Below are positions 13,503-25,372 of a stretch of DNA of 64,000 bases, piece by piece. The DNA is from Paracyclopina nana (lineage: Eukaryota; Arthropoda; Copepoda; Cyclopoida; Cyclopettidae), in assembly GCA_019096065.1 (NCBI GenBank), contig JAGUCH010000009.1, positions 3,544,001 to 3,608,000 of the forward strand. The letters are read 5' to 3'. The notes beneath the pieces were generated by a model, which was given only the letters and a program-made list of their open reading frames with translations, was not told where the DNA came from and did no database searches. The position numbers were made by a program, and so were the translations under genes. Numbering within the stretch: the first letter of the stretch is position 1; the number at the start of each line of letters is the position of its first letter.

Positions 13503-14086
13503 ATTTTATATGATGGAAAGTAATTTTCGCATGTATAATTCAGTTTACCAATTTGTCTCAGTTCATATTACTACACATATATAAAGGCTCTGACGTTTAA
13601 CTTTATCAAGTGACACACATTATAAAGTATTTTATAAGGTGTGTTGCTCCTCTGTTTGACCAGATATTGTCCAAGAAGTAAATCCAATTGCAGAAAAAGG
13701 AGAAAAAATGCCTTGCATGGGGATTGAACCCTGATCATCTAGATTAGGAGTCCAACGCTCTACTGACTGAGCTACCAACACAGTTAAGAAAAATTGTTGT
13801 TAGAATTTCTTTTTATTCTTCTTCTAAGCTGAGCAAAGCTTAGCAGAGGAGTAGAGTCTCTATCAGAGATACCAGACAAAACTTGATCTAACACATCTTT
13901 TAGCTTCAAAAGTGCCAAATTCAAAATGCACACTTTTTAAGTGATTCATTAACACTTTCGGCTACTCTTGCACTACTGAGGGCCTCTCAACCCAAGCCCT
14001 CAAAGTAATGGATCAAATACTAAGTCAAGATTGCCTGGTCTGGTAACTTCATTAACATTTGAAAATTACTTTCCATCATATAAAAT
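13503..14086. repeat. 584-bp unit bounded by a perfect 26-bp inverted repeat
   Basis: Positions 13503-13528 (ATTTTATATGATGGAAAGTA...) and 14061-14086 are exact reverse complements over 26 bp. This is the arrangement of a small non-autonomous DNA transposon, but no target-site duplication is evident next to the arms. A degenerate tRNA lies inside. The inverted repeat is seen; the mobile-element reading is inferred. Confidence 0.45.
13709..13781 (-). tRNA. tRNA-like sequence with CCT anticodon, probably a tRNA pseudogene
   Basis: On the minus strand the D arm (TAGCTCAGTCAGTAGAGC), a paired anticodon arm with loop CTCCTAA and a T loop GGGTTCAATCCC appear in the right order and spacing, followed at once by a TTTTTT Pol III terminator. 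Two acceptor-stem pairs and the two outer T-stem pairs mismatch, so a mature tRNA would be unstable. The body resembles tRNA-Lys(CTT) with one anticodon change; taken literally CCT reads Arg codon AGG. A decayed tRNA or tRNA-derived repeat is the best reading. Confidence 0.55.
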
Positions 14087-14089
14087 CGT

Positions 14090-14274
14090 ATATATATGTA
14101 AACAAATTATAAAACAGGCTTACAAAATGTCTGAGCTCATTTTACAAAGTAAAAATCTCGTAGCATTACTTGGCTCTCGCAAGCTCGAGCCCGCAAAGTT
14201 GCCACTCGATTTTTACTTTACAAAATTTGCTCAGCTATTTTATTAGCTTGTTTTATAAATTGTTTACATATATA
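14090..14274. repeat. Imperfect palindrome, MITE-like
   Basis: Arms 14090-14158 and 14208-14274 are imperfect reverse complements of about 68 nt (sharing words such as TATATGTAAACAA, TATAAAACA, GCTCA and CAAAGTAAAAAT) around a spacer of about 49 nt. It could fold into one long hairpin. No coding capacity. Confidence 0.6.
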
Positions 14275-14433
14275 AATAGATATTACAATCTGTCCATAAT
14301 TGGACAGTTTTGGCGAGCTGCTAAGCTTAGGCTTACCAAGAAGATGGCTAAGACAAAAACCGGGAGAAATGAGTCTTTGTCCTGCTTTTCTTAACCTTTT
14401 CCAAGCTGTCCTCGTAGCAATAAAGCCTGCGCG

Positions 14434-14917
14434 TAGAGGTGTATCGGGCTCAGGCCCGAGCCCGAAAGCCCGATACCAATTTCTGGCCCGAGCTAAATAA
14501 GACCCCAGCCCGAGCCCGACTCGGGCCGATTTACAGAAAGCCCGAAAAAGCCCGAAGTCATTTTCAAAAAGCCCGAAGTGGCCCGAATGACATTTTTTAA
14601 AAATTCAAAACTTCAGAAAAACAATTGCTCCAGATTGTGAGCTTTAATATTGAGTTTGATTGTTAAGTATCCCTTCATTTGCATAACCTTCAGTAATTGA
14701 TGAGAATTTCATAACAATAAAGTGATTTTTATTCAGATTTTTCCTGAAAAATTGTAGATTTTGTCTCGGCGCGAAAAGCCCGTAACATTTTTTGACTGGC
14801 CCGAAAAAGCCCGAAGCCTGAAAAAAAAGTTCAGGCCCGGCCCGACCCGACCCGAGTAATTTTTTGAAAGCCCGAGCCCGATCCGAGCCCGACATTTCTT
14901 GGCCCGATACACCTCTA
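14434..14917. mobile_element. Non-autonomous hAT-type element, 484 bp, with 8-bp TSD
   Basis: The left end TAGAGGTGTATCGGGC and the right end GCCCGATACACCTCTA are inverted. Both flanks carry the identical octamer CCTGCGCG (14426-14433 and 14918-14925), the 8-bp duplication typical of hAT insertions. Internally the sequence consists of many degenerate GCCCGA copies in both orientations, dense towards both ends, and there is no transposase. The intact TSD and matching ends indicate a fairly recent insertion. Confidence 0.9.
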
Positions 14918-14925
14918 CCTGCGCG

Positions 14926-16472
14926 TCCAATGTTGTCCCTTGAAATCCAGTTTGTTTTGTTAATTGTCATTACTCATTATTTTGATTTTCTTGTTTGAGG
15001 TTGCGAATGGCTAAATTTGGGGCAGGCTAAACATATTTTTCGTCGAACAAACGTGCTTTTCTTTAGGAAAGTGAGCTTCTATGCTTCGGAAAACAAACTA
15101 GTTTTTTCAAATAATATTATATATTAGAATTAATCTCGCCGTACATGCTTCGTTAGTTTCACCATGTATTTTTTAAAAACTAAGCCGAGGTTTTTTTCGA
15201 AATTTTATGTTTGGTTTACGTCAGCTGATTGATGTCGGTAAACAGACAAAACAGTGAACTGTGAATCGCTTAATTTTTAAGGACGCAAAAATTCTTTCGG
15301 AAAATGTGGAATTTATTGAAGACGAACCATAAATATGGAATCTCTCTGAAGCTCCCTGGATTTGAACAAGAATTCTTCCTCGAATTTTAAATCCCCAATC
15401 GACAAATTCAGGTAAAAGTCATTAGGATTAGATTAACTCTGAATTCGACTCAAAAATGCCGCGTAATTGTTGCCGAGAATAATATCTGTTGCCATGTAAC
15501 TTTATCTAGATTAATCAGTGATATCACAACTAGGTGTGACCAATTTCTGAAAAATGTTCTGACATGTAAATCAATGAAATTCAAACCGCGTCTAGCTAGC
15601 TTATCTAGCATAAATCAGGGGGTTGAATAATTACTGATCAAACGAAGCTTTGGCTGATGTCAAAACCTGCCCTAGAAGTAGTAAAAAACCTTGGGTAATT
15701 TCAGATGATGAATGTATCCTCCCATTACTCCTATTTCCACACCGATTTCGAGGAGCTCTTCTTGCTTGGTGTGCTGGTCTTTGTTTCTCTCATTTTTGAT
15801 TTCCTAAGGGTGTCAAAAAAAGCCTGTCATTAGAGGGCGTGGACTCGTTTTCATCTCAGAACTTTTGTGCCCTCGTCAGAATCGACATTTTTATGTGGAA
15901 ATGTCTAATGCTACTAGCTGATTATTGTGGTTTCATAAAAGCCCTCAAATGAGAATTTGAGCAGATTAATGGCTAAAAATACGAAAATTCGTTGGCTGAC
16001 GTCTTTTGACTTGGACCAAAATGTAATTCTTCAACTAGAGCAAGTTTTGTTGAGTCTCTTATTTGAATGGACATGTAGAATTCACATCTGCAATTGTATT
16101 TGCATAAATACCACGTGTGTACTTAATACAAAGAGCATGGAAAACAATATTTGTTTTGAAGTGCTCAGCTTTCTTTGCAAAAGCTCAAAATATTCTTTCA
16201 AAGGACCAGAATCATAACACTGCAGTAAGCTTGATTTCTTGTTTTGAAAAGTGAGGAATTTTAAGCATGACATTTGACACAAAAGCATCGCTGCAGAGAG
16301 CAAACAATAAAGCTGCCATTGCTGCAGCCATTTTGACCTTCAATTTTAGAGGCCCCCCTAAGGCTGTATCTAATTTTTTGATTAGAAGGAACCCAAAGAG
16401 GAGTGGAGGAATTTTTTAGCGGCAATTTGAAGCTATCATTATACAGCCAGCATTTTGCTACACTTTGGTATG
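14926..16472. other. Intergenic, nothing recognised
   Basis: AT-rich sequence without a supportable gene, RNA or repeat array. Confidence 0.5.
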
Positions 16473-16478
16473 TTTATT
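16473..16478 (-). other. Polyadenylation signal of the small secreted protein gene
   Basis: AATAAA on the minus strand, 75 nt past the stop codon at 16554. Confidence 0.5.
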
Positions 16479-16553
16479 TGGAGAATTTTTACAGATCTAT
16501 GATGACAAGTGCTTCATACGCTTTGGAAAGGTTTCATTGTTCTAGGATGATCA

Positions 16554-16997
16554 TTACTGAGATCGTAGGAAATTCATGAAGACCGCCGACTTTGATGGTA
16601 TTGAGCCAGTTCCAGCTTCATCACCGCTTTGCTTTTGCTTGAACTTATGAAGGATCGAATTCATGTTCAGGCCTTGAAGTCTTTTCATGGTGGTTGGCCC
16701 TTCTAACTCAAGCTGCATTCGCTTTTTCATTGACCTGAATAGTTGCAGCATTGGGTTGTTGGGATTTGTGATGTCGTTATAATCGCGATAACCACGATTT
16801 CCTATCCAAGTGGACGTCACTTTGTCACTATCATAGTCATCCTTCAGAGCATTCAGAATAATTACAATTAATATTGTGAAATTGCCGAAGCCTCGGAAAA
16901 AATTTACCTCGTTCTTCTCGTCTTCATAATCATCGTCTATGGCTATGTAAGCGCTAGCCAGTGAAAGGAGTGCAAGAAAGCAAAGCAATCGAATCAT
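16554..16997 (-). CDS. Small secreted protein of unknown family
   Basis: The gene is on the minus strand. A TATA box at 17105-17112 precedes a short 5'UTR exon ending at 17062; a 5'UTR intron (17061-16999, GTAAGT...CAG) ends one base before the ATG. Coding exons 16908-16997 and 16554-16841 flank a 66-bp GT-AG intron and give 125 residues. The N-terminus is a clear signal peptide (MIRLLCFLALLSLASA, cleavage about residue 16), followed by an acidic Asp/Glu/Tyr stretch, then a basic segment with KKR and KR sites and a Ser/Gly-rich tail. There are no cysteines after the signal. Because the second intron is 66 nt and free of stops, its retention would add 22 residues including a hydrophobic run (FTILIVIIL). 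I do not recognise the family; a peptide precursor or cuticle-associated protein is possible. Confidence 0.72.
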   Translation of the reverse strand: MIRLLCFLALLSLASAYIAIDDDYEDEKNEVNFFRGFGNFTILIVIILNALKDDYDSDKVTSTWIGNRGYRDYNDITNPNNPMLQLFRSMKKRMQLELEGPTTMKRLQGLNMNSILHKFKQKQSGDEAGTGSIPSKSAVFMNFLRSQ

Positions 16998-17104
16998 TCT
17001 GTCGAAAGGAGGGCTTTTTTACTGATACTTTCACAATTTTACGGTATGAGTTGATACTTACTCAGTTAGTCTGAGACTGCTGGGGTTTGTATCGAAATGG
17101 TGAG

Positions 17105-17112
17105 CTTTTATA
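17105..17112 (-). promoter_or_regulatory. TATA box of the small secreted protein gene
   Basis: TATAAAAG on the minus strand, about 43 nt before the first splice donor, leaving room for a start site about 30 nt downstream. Strong match and correct placement. Confidence 0.7.
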
Positions 17113-20100
17113 CAATCTGATGTGATTAAGCAATAATCACCTTAGAAAAGTTCTATAAACCACATGATCTGTGCTGAAGTGGTATATAGCCTTTTCGGGG
17201 GAAATATGAACACGTCAAACAAAACGAGTTGTGTCAGACAAATTAGCCAAATTTATGCTTAGTGCAATACTAAAACACAGTTCTTGCTCGGTGAAAAAAG
17301 TTTCTTGAATATATTACCTAAAAGATAATTGCCAAGGAGTCGCCCCACAATGGACCTTAACTGCAGCTTAAAAGAAGGTAAGAAGATGATTCCCAATTTT
17401 TTGCTTATGAATGGCTCAAAAGTATCATTATTATTTCGAGGTTTTTCTACTTTTGGAATGAGAAGAAAAAAGGCACCGCCAAGTCTCAGTTGAGTGTGTC
17501 CAGAAAATGATGAAAAAACTGGCCTGGCCAGGCCTCAAGACATCCCAAAAAATGACCATCACATTTTTTGTGCCAAATTCTTTTAAAAAGGCATTATGGA
17601 ATGGAATTACATGTTATTTGAACACAAAGTCACATATTGAAGAAATGGGCATTTTGCTATGATGAATGGATTCTCTGAAAATAGAGAGAGCCATGTCCCC
17701 AAAGATAAGAAAAACCAGCAAAAACCACCACAGGAATTTAGCCTAGTTTTTTATCAAAGTACGCTAAGAATGATTACTCTTTTGAAATTAACCCAATGCT
17801 GCTTTTCATGCATTTTTAAATGAGATGAACCATATCTTGGGATGACCAAAGATAATATCTTCCTGCTTAATTGACAAGTGACAACTCCAGTAGCGCCTCT
17901 TTTATGTTAACACTTCATTTTCACTGTATACACAAGATGTACATTTTGGAGGCTCCACCCAGCTCAAGAATTCAACCTAGTTTGGAGCCTGACAGCTAGA
18001 TGTAAATGTTGATCACTCACTCACTCACTGGCTACATTCAAATTATGTGGTCTGTGGGCCTGGGTCTGCCTGAAAAATCAATTTTATTGCCTGAATAATT
18101 TTAGATTTTTTCAACTGAGCAGTCTTTGAAGGGCTTTTTGCTGCATTAAAAAAATTACCCACTGTGCCCTAGCTTCTCCTGCATGGGGGGTTTAAGCAAA
18201 AAAGGTCCTCTGGCTCAGATTCAATCACTTGAGGGTCAACCAGAGTTTGATCTCAATCTAGGGCATGACTAATCATGCTGTCATCTGATGCCATTCCTAG
18301 TCTCACATGGGAGGGCAAAAATTACCTCCTCAAACCTTTTAAAGTAGATTTGGAGGCCTACCCTGACCTTCAAAAAGTCTAGTTGAAATGGCTTTTGAGC
18401 TTACTTGTTCAAATTTATTTTTTGTGAGACTACTTGGCGCAATGATCAAAGGAGCTGTGAGACGCTTTGGGTGTGGATGTATTTTTTGCAGCATCTTGAA
18501 CATCTCAAATTGCTTCAAAGACAAACTTTAAAAAAGACATGACAGATGCTTCTTGAAAAGTCACCTTTTCACAGAAGGTTCTGCTAAACTAGCAAAACGG
18601 AACATTTTAGCCAGAGCCAGTTTTGAAGTATCATAAAGCAATTACCTCCCATACTAAATGAATAAATCTTTTTGAAAGGACTTAGGAGACAAGCAAAAAA
18701 TCTTTTCTTTTGTTTGCTATACTTCTTGTACTTGTTGCCTTTATGGTTGTAACAAACTACCTTGCTACACTATGAAGGAAACCCACCTGTTAGGACACCA
18801 TTTGAATTTTGATCTTCTTTAGCAAGCAGAAATCATGTTTTGCATTAGCCCCACACTTTTCATAACCACATGGGTGTATATAATAGATTTGAAGACGGCT
18901 CTAATTTATTCGTGCAATGAACTTGCGTTGGTCCGTCAAGAGATAAAATCTGCAGATTAACTTAAGGCCACTTCATACCAATAAGTTATATCTATGTGTA
19001 ACACTTGGGAATTTTTGAAGAGCCTACCGCCACATTCCAACGGCGTCACGTGTTGTTAAAAAGTAGTTGTTGCTGAGTCACGATCTCATTTCACATAGCC
19101 TTGAATTTGAATTTTGCCGAAGATCATGCCCAAATTGTCTACCTGCTTGCAATGGTATTTTTTAAGCTGAAAAATGAATGATTGTCTTTATTTTGTTTGC
19201 CAAAAAAGTAGTAGTAGTGGTAGTTGTAAATTGTTTGCTAGCTGCATATCTACCAAGTGTCAACACCACAGAAGGCAAAATTAAACAGACAAATGGCAAA
19301 AATAATTCAGAGGCATCTATCAACTCCATATTTGTTCTCAAAGTTCACCTCACTAATCAGTGGCTTGAATTTAGGCTTTTGGCAAGTATTTAAAATGTGA
19401 CTTCACAATATTCTTTAACTATTTTTTCTTTCAGCTTTTTTGAGGCATTTCATTTAATGATGCTTGACTTCAATCAATTTAGTTTTACAAGCTCAAGGGA
19501 TCATCAAAGTTCCATTATTTTATCTACTAGACAAATACTTGGAGCAAAAAAGGGATCAATTCTGTCAGGGGTCACAAAAAAGCCGAGTAAATAACAAGGG
19601 TGTTCTGATTGTTTGATCAGTGACATCATTTGAGCAAATGTAACACCAATTGTCTATTATAAAAGAGCAAAAAAATAAAATTCAATTTCCAAGTCAGACC
19701 CAGACAGTCGGACAAGTCTTGGACCATCATGAAGAATTGTAGACCTATTATAGCATTTCATGGGCCCTTTTTTGTGGGTCCACTGCATGGGCAAATAACC
19801 ATCATTGCACAGGAAGTGGCTACATTCCATGATGAGTACATAGAGTCAATGGCATACCACTCTTGGGCACCTTGTGGATTCATTCAAGACGATGACATTG
19901 TCACCTCGAAAGTGACAAAGCAGCAAAAAACTCTATAGTGGTTAATTTTTTATTTGTCTCATGTCATCTCTTGGTGGCCTGACAAACGATTCTACAATTG
20001 AGTAGAGGTTTTTGCTCCTCCATTGATGCAGAAGGACTTGTACGTCTTTTTCAAATCATAACATTTTAAGGCTATTTTTAAAAGTTGTGAGTGTGTCTCT

Positions 20101-20805
20101 TCCATGACCCTTCACCTCATTCTTTTTTTAAAGCTCTTGAACGAGGCTGTTGAATAATTTAGGCCCTGGGCCGTGTTTGCAACCATTTTTGGTTGTGCTC
20201 CCATAATAACTTTTGCATCTTATTTGCATAATTCAAAACCGAGAATATCATTGCCTTGGGAACCAAGATTGAGATGTTTGGGAAGATTCTTGCTTTGTAG
20301 TAGTAGACTTGTACAAAAAAGTGCGAGGAATTTCCTACCATGTTTGGTCACCAGAAAAAAAAGAACAAGCCTGAAACAAGTTTAAAGCATGAAGAAAGAC
20401 TGCCAAGAATCAGTGAATTTACATTCTCATTGTGTAATTGAAGATGACCTGGCAACAAAACGGAGCAAAAAGCTCCTGCTTCTTTTCCAAGATGATATGC
20501 AAGAAAGAGAGTTCACTAATTCATGTAATATGGTTGATAGTAAATGATCTTGGCAAAAGGTGGATGTTAGACCCGCCAATTTTCCTCGTTAAAAAAATCT
20601 CCACTGCTGTGGGCTTTCTTCAGAGTCACGCCGCCATTTTTTCCCACATTTCTCACGACAGCAGCCTTCTCCAATCATTAGTTTTCAATGTCAATTTTAC
20701 ACAATCGTCATGATGATCAAAGGCAGAAGAAAAGCAGATATCTGGCTGCTGCTGTTGCATTCTGGAAATATCTCAAAATCCAGGGAAGATATCGATGCGA
20801 GATAA
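17113..20805. other. Intergenic, nothing recognised
   Basis: AT-rich sequence. Short frames at 19178-19938 and 20173-20713 have no domains or splice-supported continuation. Confidence 0.5.
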
Positions 20806-21940
20806 GATTTTCTCTACCAGTAACCGAAAATCCCTGGTTAGGTTTCAATTTCCAAATAGTTCTCAGTTTATTTCTCTACCAAGACGAAATGTAAACAAAT
20901 ACACTGGGAAAAAAATTAACCAGGGGAATTTTTTTCCCGGAAAAAAAATCACCTGGCGAATTTTTTTCCCACACAATTCGTAACCTTGAGTAGCCACTTT
21001 GTGCGGGAGTTGCTGCCGGGTGTGGAGACGCTGCTGGGTGCGGGAGATCGGGAGATGCTGCCGGGTGTGGAGATGCTGCCGGGTGTGGAGACCCTGCCGG
21101 GTGGGGGAGACGCTGCCAGGTGGGGGAGCCTCAAATTGCCGTCTTGGTCTTGAGCAGCCTCAATTTGCAGTTAAAGACGCTGCTGGGTGCGGGAGACAAT
21201 GCCGGGTGAGGGAGACGCTTCCAGGTGCAGGAGACGCTGCTGGGTGTGGAGACGCTGCCGGGTGCGGGAGATCGGGAGATGCTGCCGGATGTGGAGACGC
21301 TGCCGGGTGTGGAGACGCTGCCGGGTGTGAGAGTCGCTGCCAGGTGGGGGAGACGTTGCCGGGTGCGGGAGACGCAGCCGGGTGGGGGAGACGTTGCCGG
21401 GTGCGGGAGATCGGGAGATGCTGCCGGGTGTGGAGACGCTGCCGGGTGCGAGAGACGCTGCCGGGTGCGAGAGACACTGCCGGGTGCGGGAGACGCTGCC
21501 GAGTGGGGGAGCCTCAAATTGCCGTCTTGGTCTTGAGCAGCCTCAATTTGCAGTTAAAGATGCTGCTGGGTGCGGGAGACAATGCCGGGTGAGGGAGACG
21601 CTGCCGGGTGCGGGAGACGCTGCCGGGTGTGGAGACGCTGCCGGGTGCGGGAGATCGAGAGATGCTGACGGGTGTGGAGACGCTGCCGGGTGCGAGAGAC
21701 GGTGCCAGGTTGGGGAGACGCTGCTGGGTGCCGGGGAGACACTGCTGGGTCTTGAGCAGTTTCAATTTGCAGGTTTTGTTACACTGCACTTGCAGCGTAA
21801 TCAGTAATGGCGTCAATATGTTGTCAGTGACTCAGCTGAGATCCGCTACTGGGATCAAAGTATGATGGATCGAAATAGTAGGTCGAGCTTGTCTTGGAAT
21901 TTCAGCAAACCTGGGATTTTCGGTTACTGTTAGAGAAAAA
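20806..21940. mobile_element. Inverted-repeat unit carrying a GC-rich minisatellite
   Basis: Left arm (20806-20855) and right arm (21892-21940) are imperfect inverted repeats sharing CAGTAACCGAAAATCCC and flanking words over 40-50 nt. Between them lie AT-rich direct repeats (20889-20984, GGGAAAAAAATT-like words) and the minisatellite. No transposase. The arms are seen; the transposon interpretation is inferred because I could not define a target duplication. Confidence 0.5.
21003..21765. repeat. GC-rich minisatellite with a 383-bp higher-order repeat
   Basis: The basic unit is about 15-18 bp, GAGACGCTGCCGGGTGYG with variants (GAGATCGGGAGATGCTG, GGTGGGGGAGACG). A larger block beginning GAGCCTCAAATTGCCGTC recurs at 21126 and 21509, a 383-bp offset, and its TCTTGAGCAG...CAATTTGCAG part appears once more near 21748. 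Long open frames on both strands here result from the repeat lacking stop codons and are not genes. The block is very GC-rich against AT-rich flanks. Confidence 0.85.
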
Positions 21941-21944
21941 TGAA

Positions 21945-22132
21945 TCCCTACCACCCTCAGCAAAAGTTAGACCCCGCGAAAAATCCCTGATCGGCCGGGA
22001 AAGATTTGAGAACCTCGCACATTTTTCATTTCCTCGCTACGCTCGGATGAAAAATAGTAGCTCGGTTCTCAAATCTTTCCCGACCTCTCAGGGATTTTTC
22101 TTGGGGTCTAACTTTTGCTGAGGAGGTAGGGA
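21945..22132. mobile_element. MITE-like palindrome, 188 bp
   Basis: Left arm starting TCCCTACC and right arm ending GGTAGGGA are inverted over about 75 nt, sharing CAGCAAAAGTTAGACCCC, AAAAATCCCTGA and GGGAAAGATTTGAGAACC, around a loop of about 35 nt. No coding capacity. It abuts the right arm of the minisatellite unit, so the two may be a composite. Confidence 0.6.
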
Positions 22133-25100
22133 ACTATTAGTCTCTGGCGTTTTTGGCTCCTGACTTTGGATAAATTCCGATTGACTCTTTTTGGTCAAAG
22201 GGTTCTTCACTTTTGTTGAAGTCTGACATGAGGTCAGACACTATTATTACCCTTGGAAGAATGTCGGAATTCGACCAATACGACTACCAACAATGTTGAT
22301 CACGCGACTTGACCATGCAGGCCTCAAGAAGTCAGGGAATTCAAAGAACCAATTTTCAATGCACTTTTTTCCACTGATAAAAAGGGCTGCAACCAGGTAA
22401 ATCACATGGCTTAATCACAAAAATGTGAGCTACTCACTGAACTTTCCCACGAGTCTGAGTTTCTTGGTGTGTGCTACAATATTTGACGTCTTGGCAAAAT
22501 TGCAAATTCATCTACCCGCCGAATTCCTTTAAAATTGCAAGCTTACTGTTTGCTTTCAATCAAAGCACAAAAATTCCACACAATGGTCTGCTGTGAAATG
22601 AATCCGTTTTACAGGCCCAGAGATCCAGACTAGACAACACAAGAAGACATTGACTTGACAATGGGCTACTAAAATTGTAGTAAACTGGAGAAAATTCCAT
22701 GGAAAACGAGACACTTACTACAGCAGCCATCTTCGTCCCACAGGAAGCTCTTTGTTTGACAATGCCAATACTTTACAGTTTACATATTTGTCTTTAAGCA
22801 GGGAAAAATTCAAAGAAGCTCGTAAAAAAGTCCAACCAGCACGTGTTCGTCTCAGCAAAAAATTGACTGTATTCCTGGCGGTGCTGAAAATCCAAATAAA
22901 ATTATCTAGCCTTGAACTCTGTCAACGTTTCGGGGCAAATTCAGTGACATTTATACGCAAGCTTGCATAGAAAACCATTAAGTTGACAGTTTTGGCCTTT
23001 GCTCACTCCGAATTTATAAGCTCTGTAAATGAGTGGTATTCAGCGTACGTCAAAAATATGCTTACAAAGTTTTCATTAGCATATTGAGGTACTTTCGAAA
23101 AAGCCAAAAAAAAAGAGCCAAGAATTCGGCACTTTAGCTGATGAAGCAAAGAAATAAAAACCCATGCGCTAAAAGTGCTCTTTGACACGTAGGCGTGGGA
23201 AAGGAACCTGTTTTCGGCAAAAATTTCAGGCCTGTCCCCGACTGGATATAATGACAGGTACCAAAGCTAGTTCTTATCTCAATGCACCAAAAATGCCCCT
23301 GAAAAATTGCTGATGATTGCTCCCAATCCTAATCTGAATCTGAATCATCTGAAAATTATGGACTTATCTTCAGGATGAGCAGCGGCATTCATTTTGAATA
23401 GACATAGCTAAGTTCTTTCGGAACTTTTGGATCACCCTCTAAACTTCTCTAAGGGGAAATATTTAGGCAGTTCATTACATAAATCCGTTTGCTGTTGGTA
23501 GGGAATTTGAGGCACCACCAGAGTTGTAAAAAGGTATTTTTGGGCAAGAATGTAGCTAATGCATGAGCTCATTAAATACTTAGATAAGTGGCTGAAAATG
23601 TTCATGCAGTTTTAGCTGCAGTCGTAACTTTTATTGCTGCAGCAGCAACAGTTGCTATTGCAAGGTCAATGCCAAGTTATTGAGCTGCAGCAGCAACAAA
23701 AATAATTCCATTTCCCAAGATAAATGGATTCTTTTACGCGCCTGACTTATCGACGTGTATCATATTTTTGGAAGCAAAAAATACAGCTTTGATTGCCTTG
23801 GCCTGCCTGCCACCACCCTCAGGGGCCTTTTTTTCAGACCTAAATGTATAATGAGGCAGAGTTTTTTTCCCAATGCTCGATTGATTGCATTGTCATAAAA
23901 CAGCTTTGACCTTAGCCATACATTTGAGCAGCTAGGGGTCAACTGATAAGAAGTTCCCACATGGATGACAGCAGCAAAGATATCAGCTCATCTCTAGTTT
24001 GATTTTGAGAACAGATGACATGGCACATTTGTTTGGCAAGCTCGTTTCGGCCATTTATGCTAGAGATGAGCTAGATTATTAATGTACCATGTTATATAAA
24101 TAAAAAAAGTAATTAAAAATAAATTAGACCTATTTCAAATAAAGTACATGGCTCATTTGAATTATTTCAATGTACATTTGAATATTGATGCTACCAACAA
24201 ATTTTTCTTTAGCCTATCAGGTAGCTTTTTTTAAAAGTAGATTTGACTTGAGGCTATGTGTAATCTGAATTCGTCGCATGACGTCGCCAATAATCATCTT
24301 TCTTGGGTCAAAAAAGTTCAATACAGAGGCAATTGATGATGAAGCGAGGACTATCGACAGCAGCTCCAACGTGGGAAATGCTTTGTAAACGCCGAAAGAA
24401 GCAGCTTATGTAATAAGTAATCGGGTCTTTCCTGTTTTTCAGCTCGCGCAATTTTTGGCACGTTGTAATCACCCAGGTCGATTATTCGACACTTGGAAAT
24501 TGGAAATGGACCGATATGGAAAAATGTGCCTTGGCCTTATAACGCACGAGATTGGTCCATCTTTAAAAATAATAGCTAATTTGTATCCAAAATTCATTCA
24601 TCTTCTTCCTTTCGATCTCTTATTTTTCAGTGGTCGGTGAAGATCTTTTGACTTTTCAACCGTAACGAGTTTGGAACCAATAGCTCTAAATTTTCTATTT
24701 GAGCTGCTGAAGAAGCTCTAATCAACCCGGTCAAATCTCTGTGATGAGCTTTCGGCACGAGAAGCCTTCTACTTAAAAAAGAACCCTCGAAATCACTCAA
24801 TTGCAGAAGAAAAAGTGTATGAATTGCTCTTTTTGAAGCGCTTCGATCTCCTGAAAAAAACAGTTTCAATAGAAAATTAATTAAACTGTGGTAATAGAAA
24901 GCAATCATGACGCGATGCTTTTTATTGGCACATCATTCAAGAAACTCAAAAGCTATGCTCTTTTGTGAAGAGTGCACGCAACTGAGTAAGTTCAAAAATT
25001 GGTCCAATGTTTCAGTCGTGAGCCCGAAATACGAGGACCATTCGAAAGGGATTCTTCACGGGGTTTTGACATCTCTTTCTCGCTTGGCTGCTGTGAATTA

Positions 25101-25359
25101 TGCCCCCACTTTTTCAAGACTCTACAAAAATCAGCTAGGGCCAGCATTTTACCCATAATGGAGCCATCTTTCCCTTGAACCTCCAACAACCTGCAGAAGA
25201 TCATCTGCTACTCATTATACAAATTAAGCCTCAGCCAAAAAAGTGAGCATCATCATGCTAATCTGGATGTGGAAATTATGGATTCATAGCATAGACTGAA
25301 TAATCTCGTAGCGTGGGATGCATTGATGTCATCATGCCATAATACCCCTCCACAGTGGG
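22133..25359. other. Intergenic, nothing recognised
   Basis: AT-rich sequence with GCAGCA/GCTGCA words near 23617-23700. No supported gene, RNA or repeat array. Confidence 0.5.
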
Positions 25360-25372
25360 CCCAACCAGAAAT
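25360..25372 (+). repeat. Left terminal inverted repeat of the 8.6-kb transposon
   Basis: CCCAACCAGAAAT, the exact reverse complement of 33940-33952. The subterminal DNA holds an ACCGTTTCACGG word at 25413. Confidence 0.65.

Noticed and set aside
20999-21816. Several 100-200-codon frames on both strands
   Set aside because: They are translations of the GC-rich minisatellite, open only because the repeat unit lacks stops.
25351-25372. Transposon end starting CACAGTGGG, which would fit a CAC-starting family
   Set aside because: The right end does not contain the matching complement beyond GGTTGGG, so the shared inverted repeat begins at CCCAACC.
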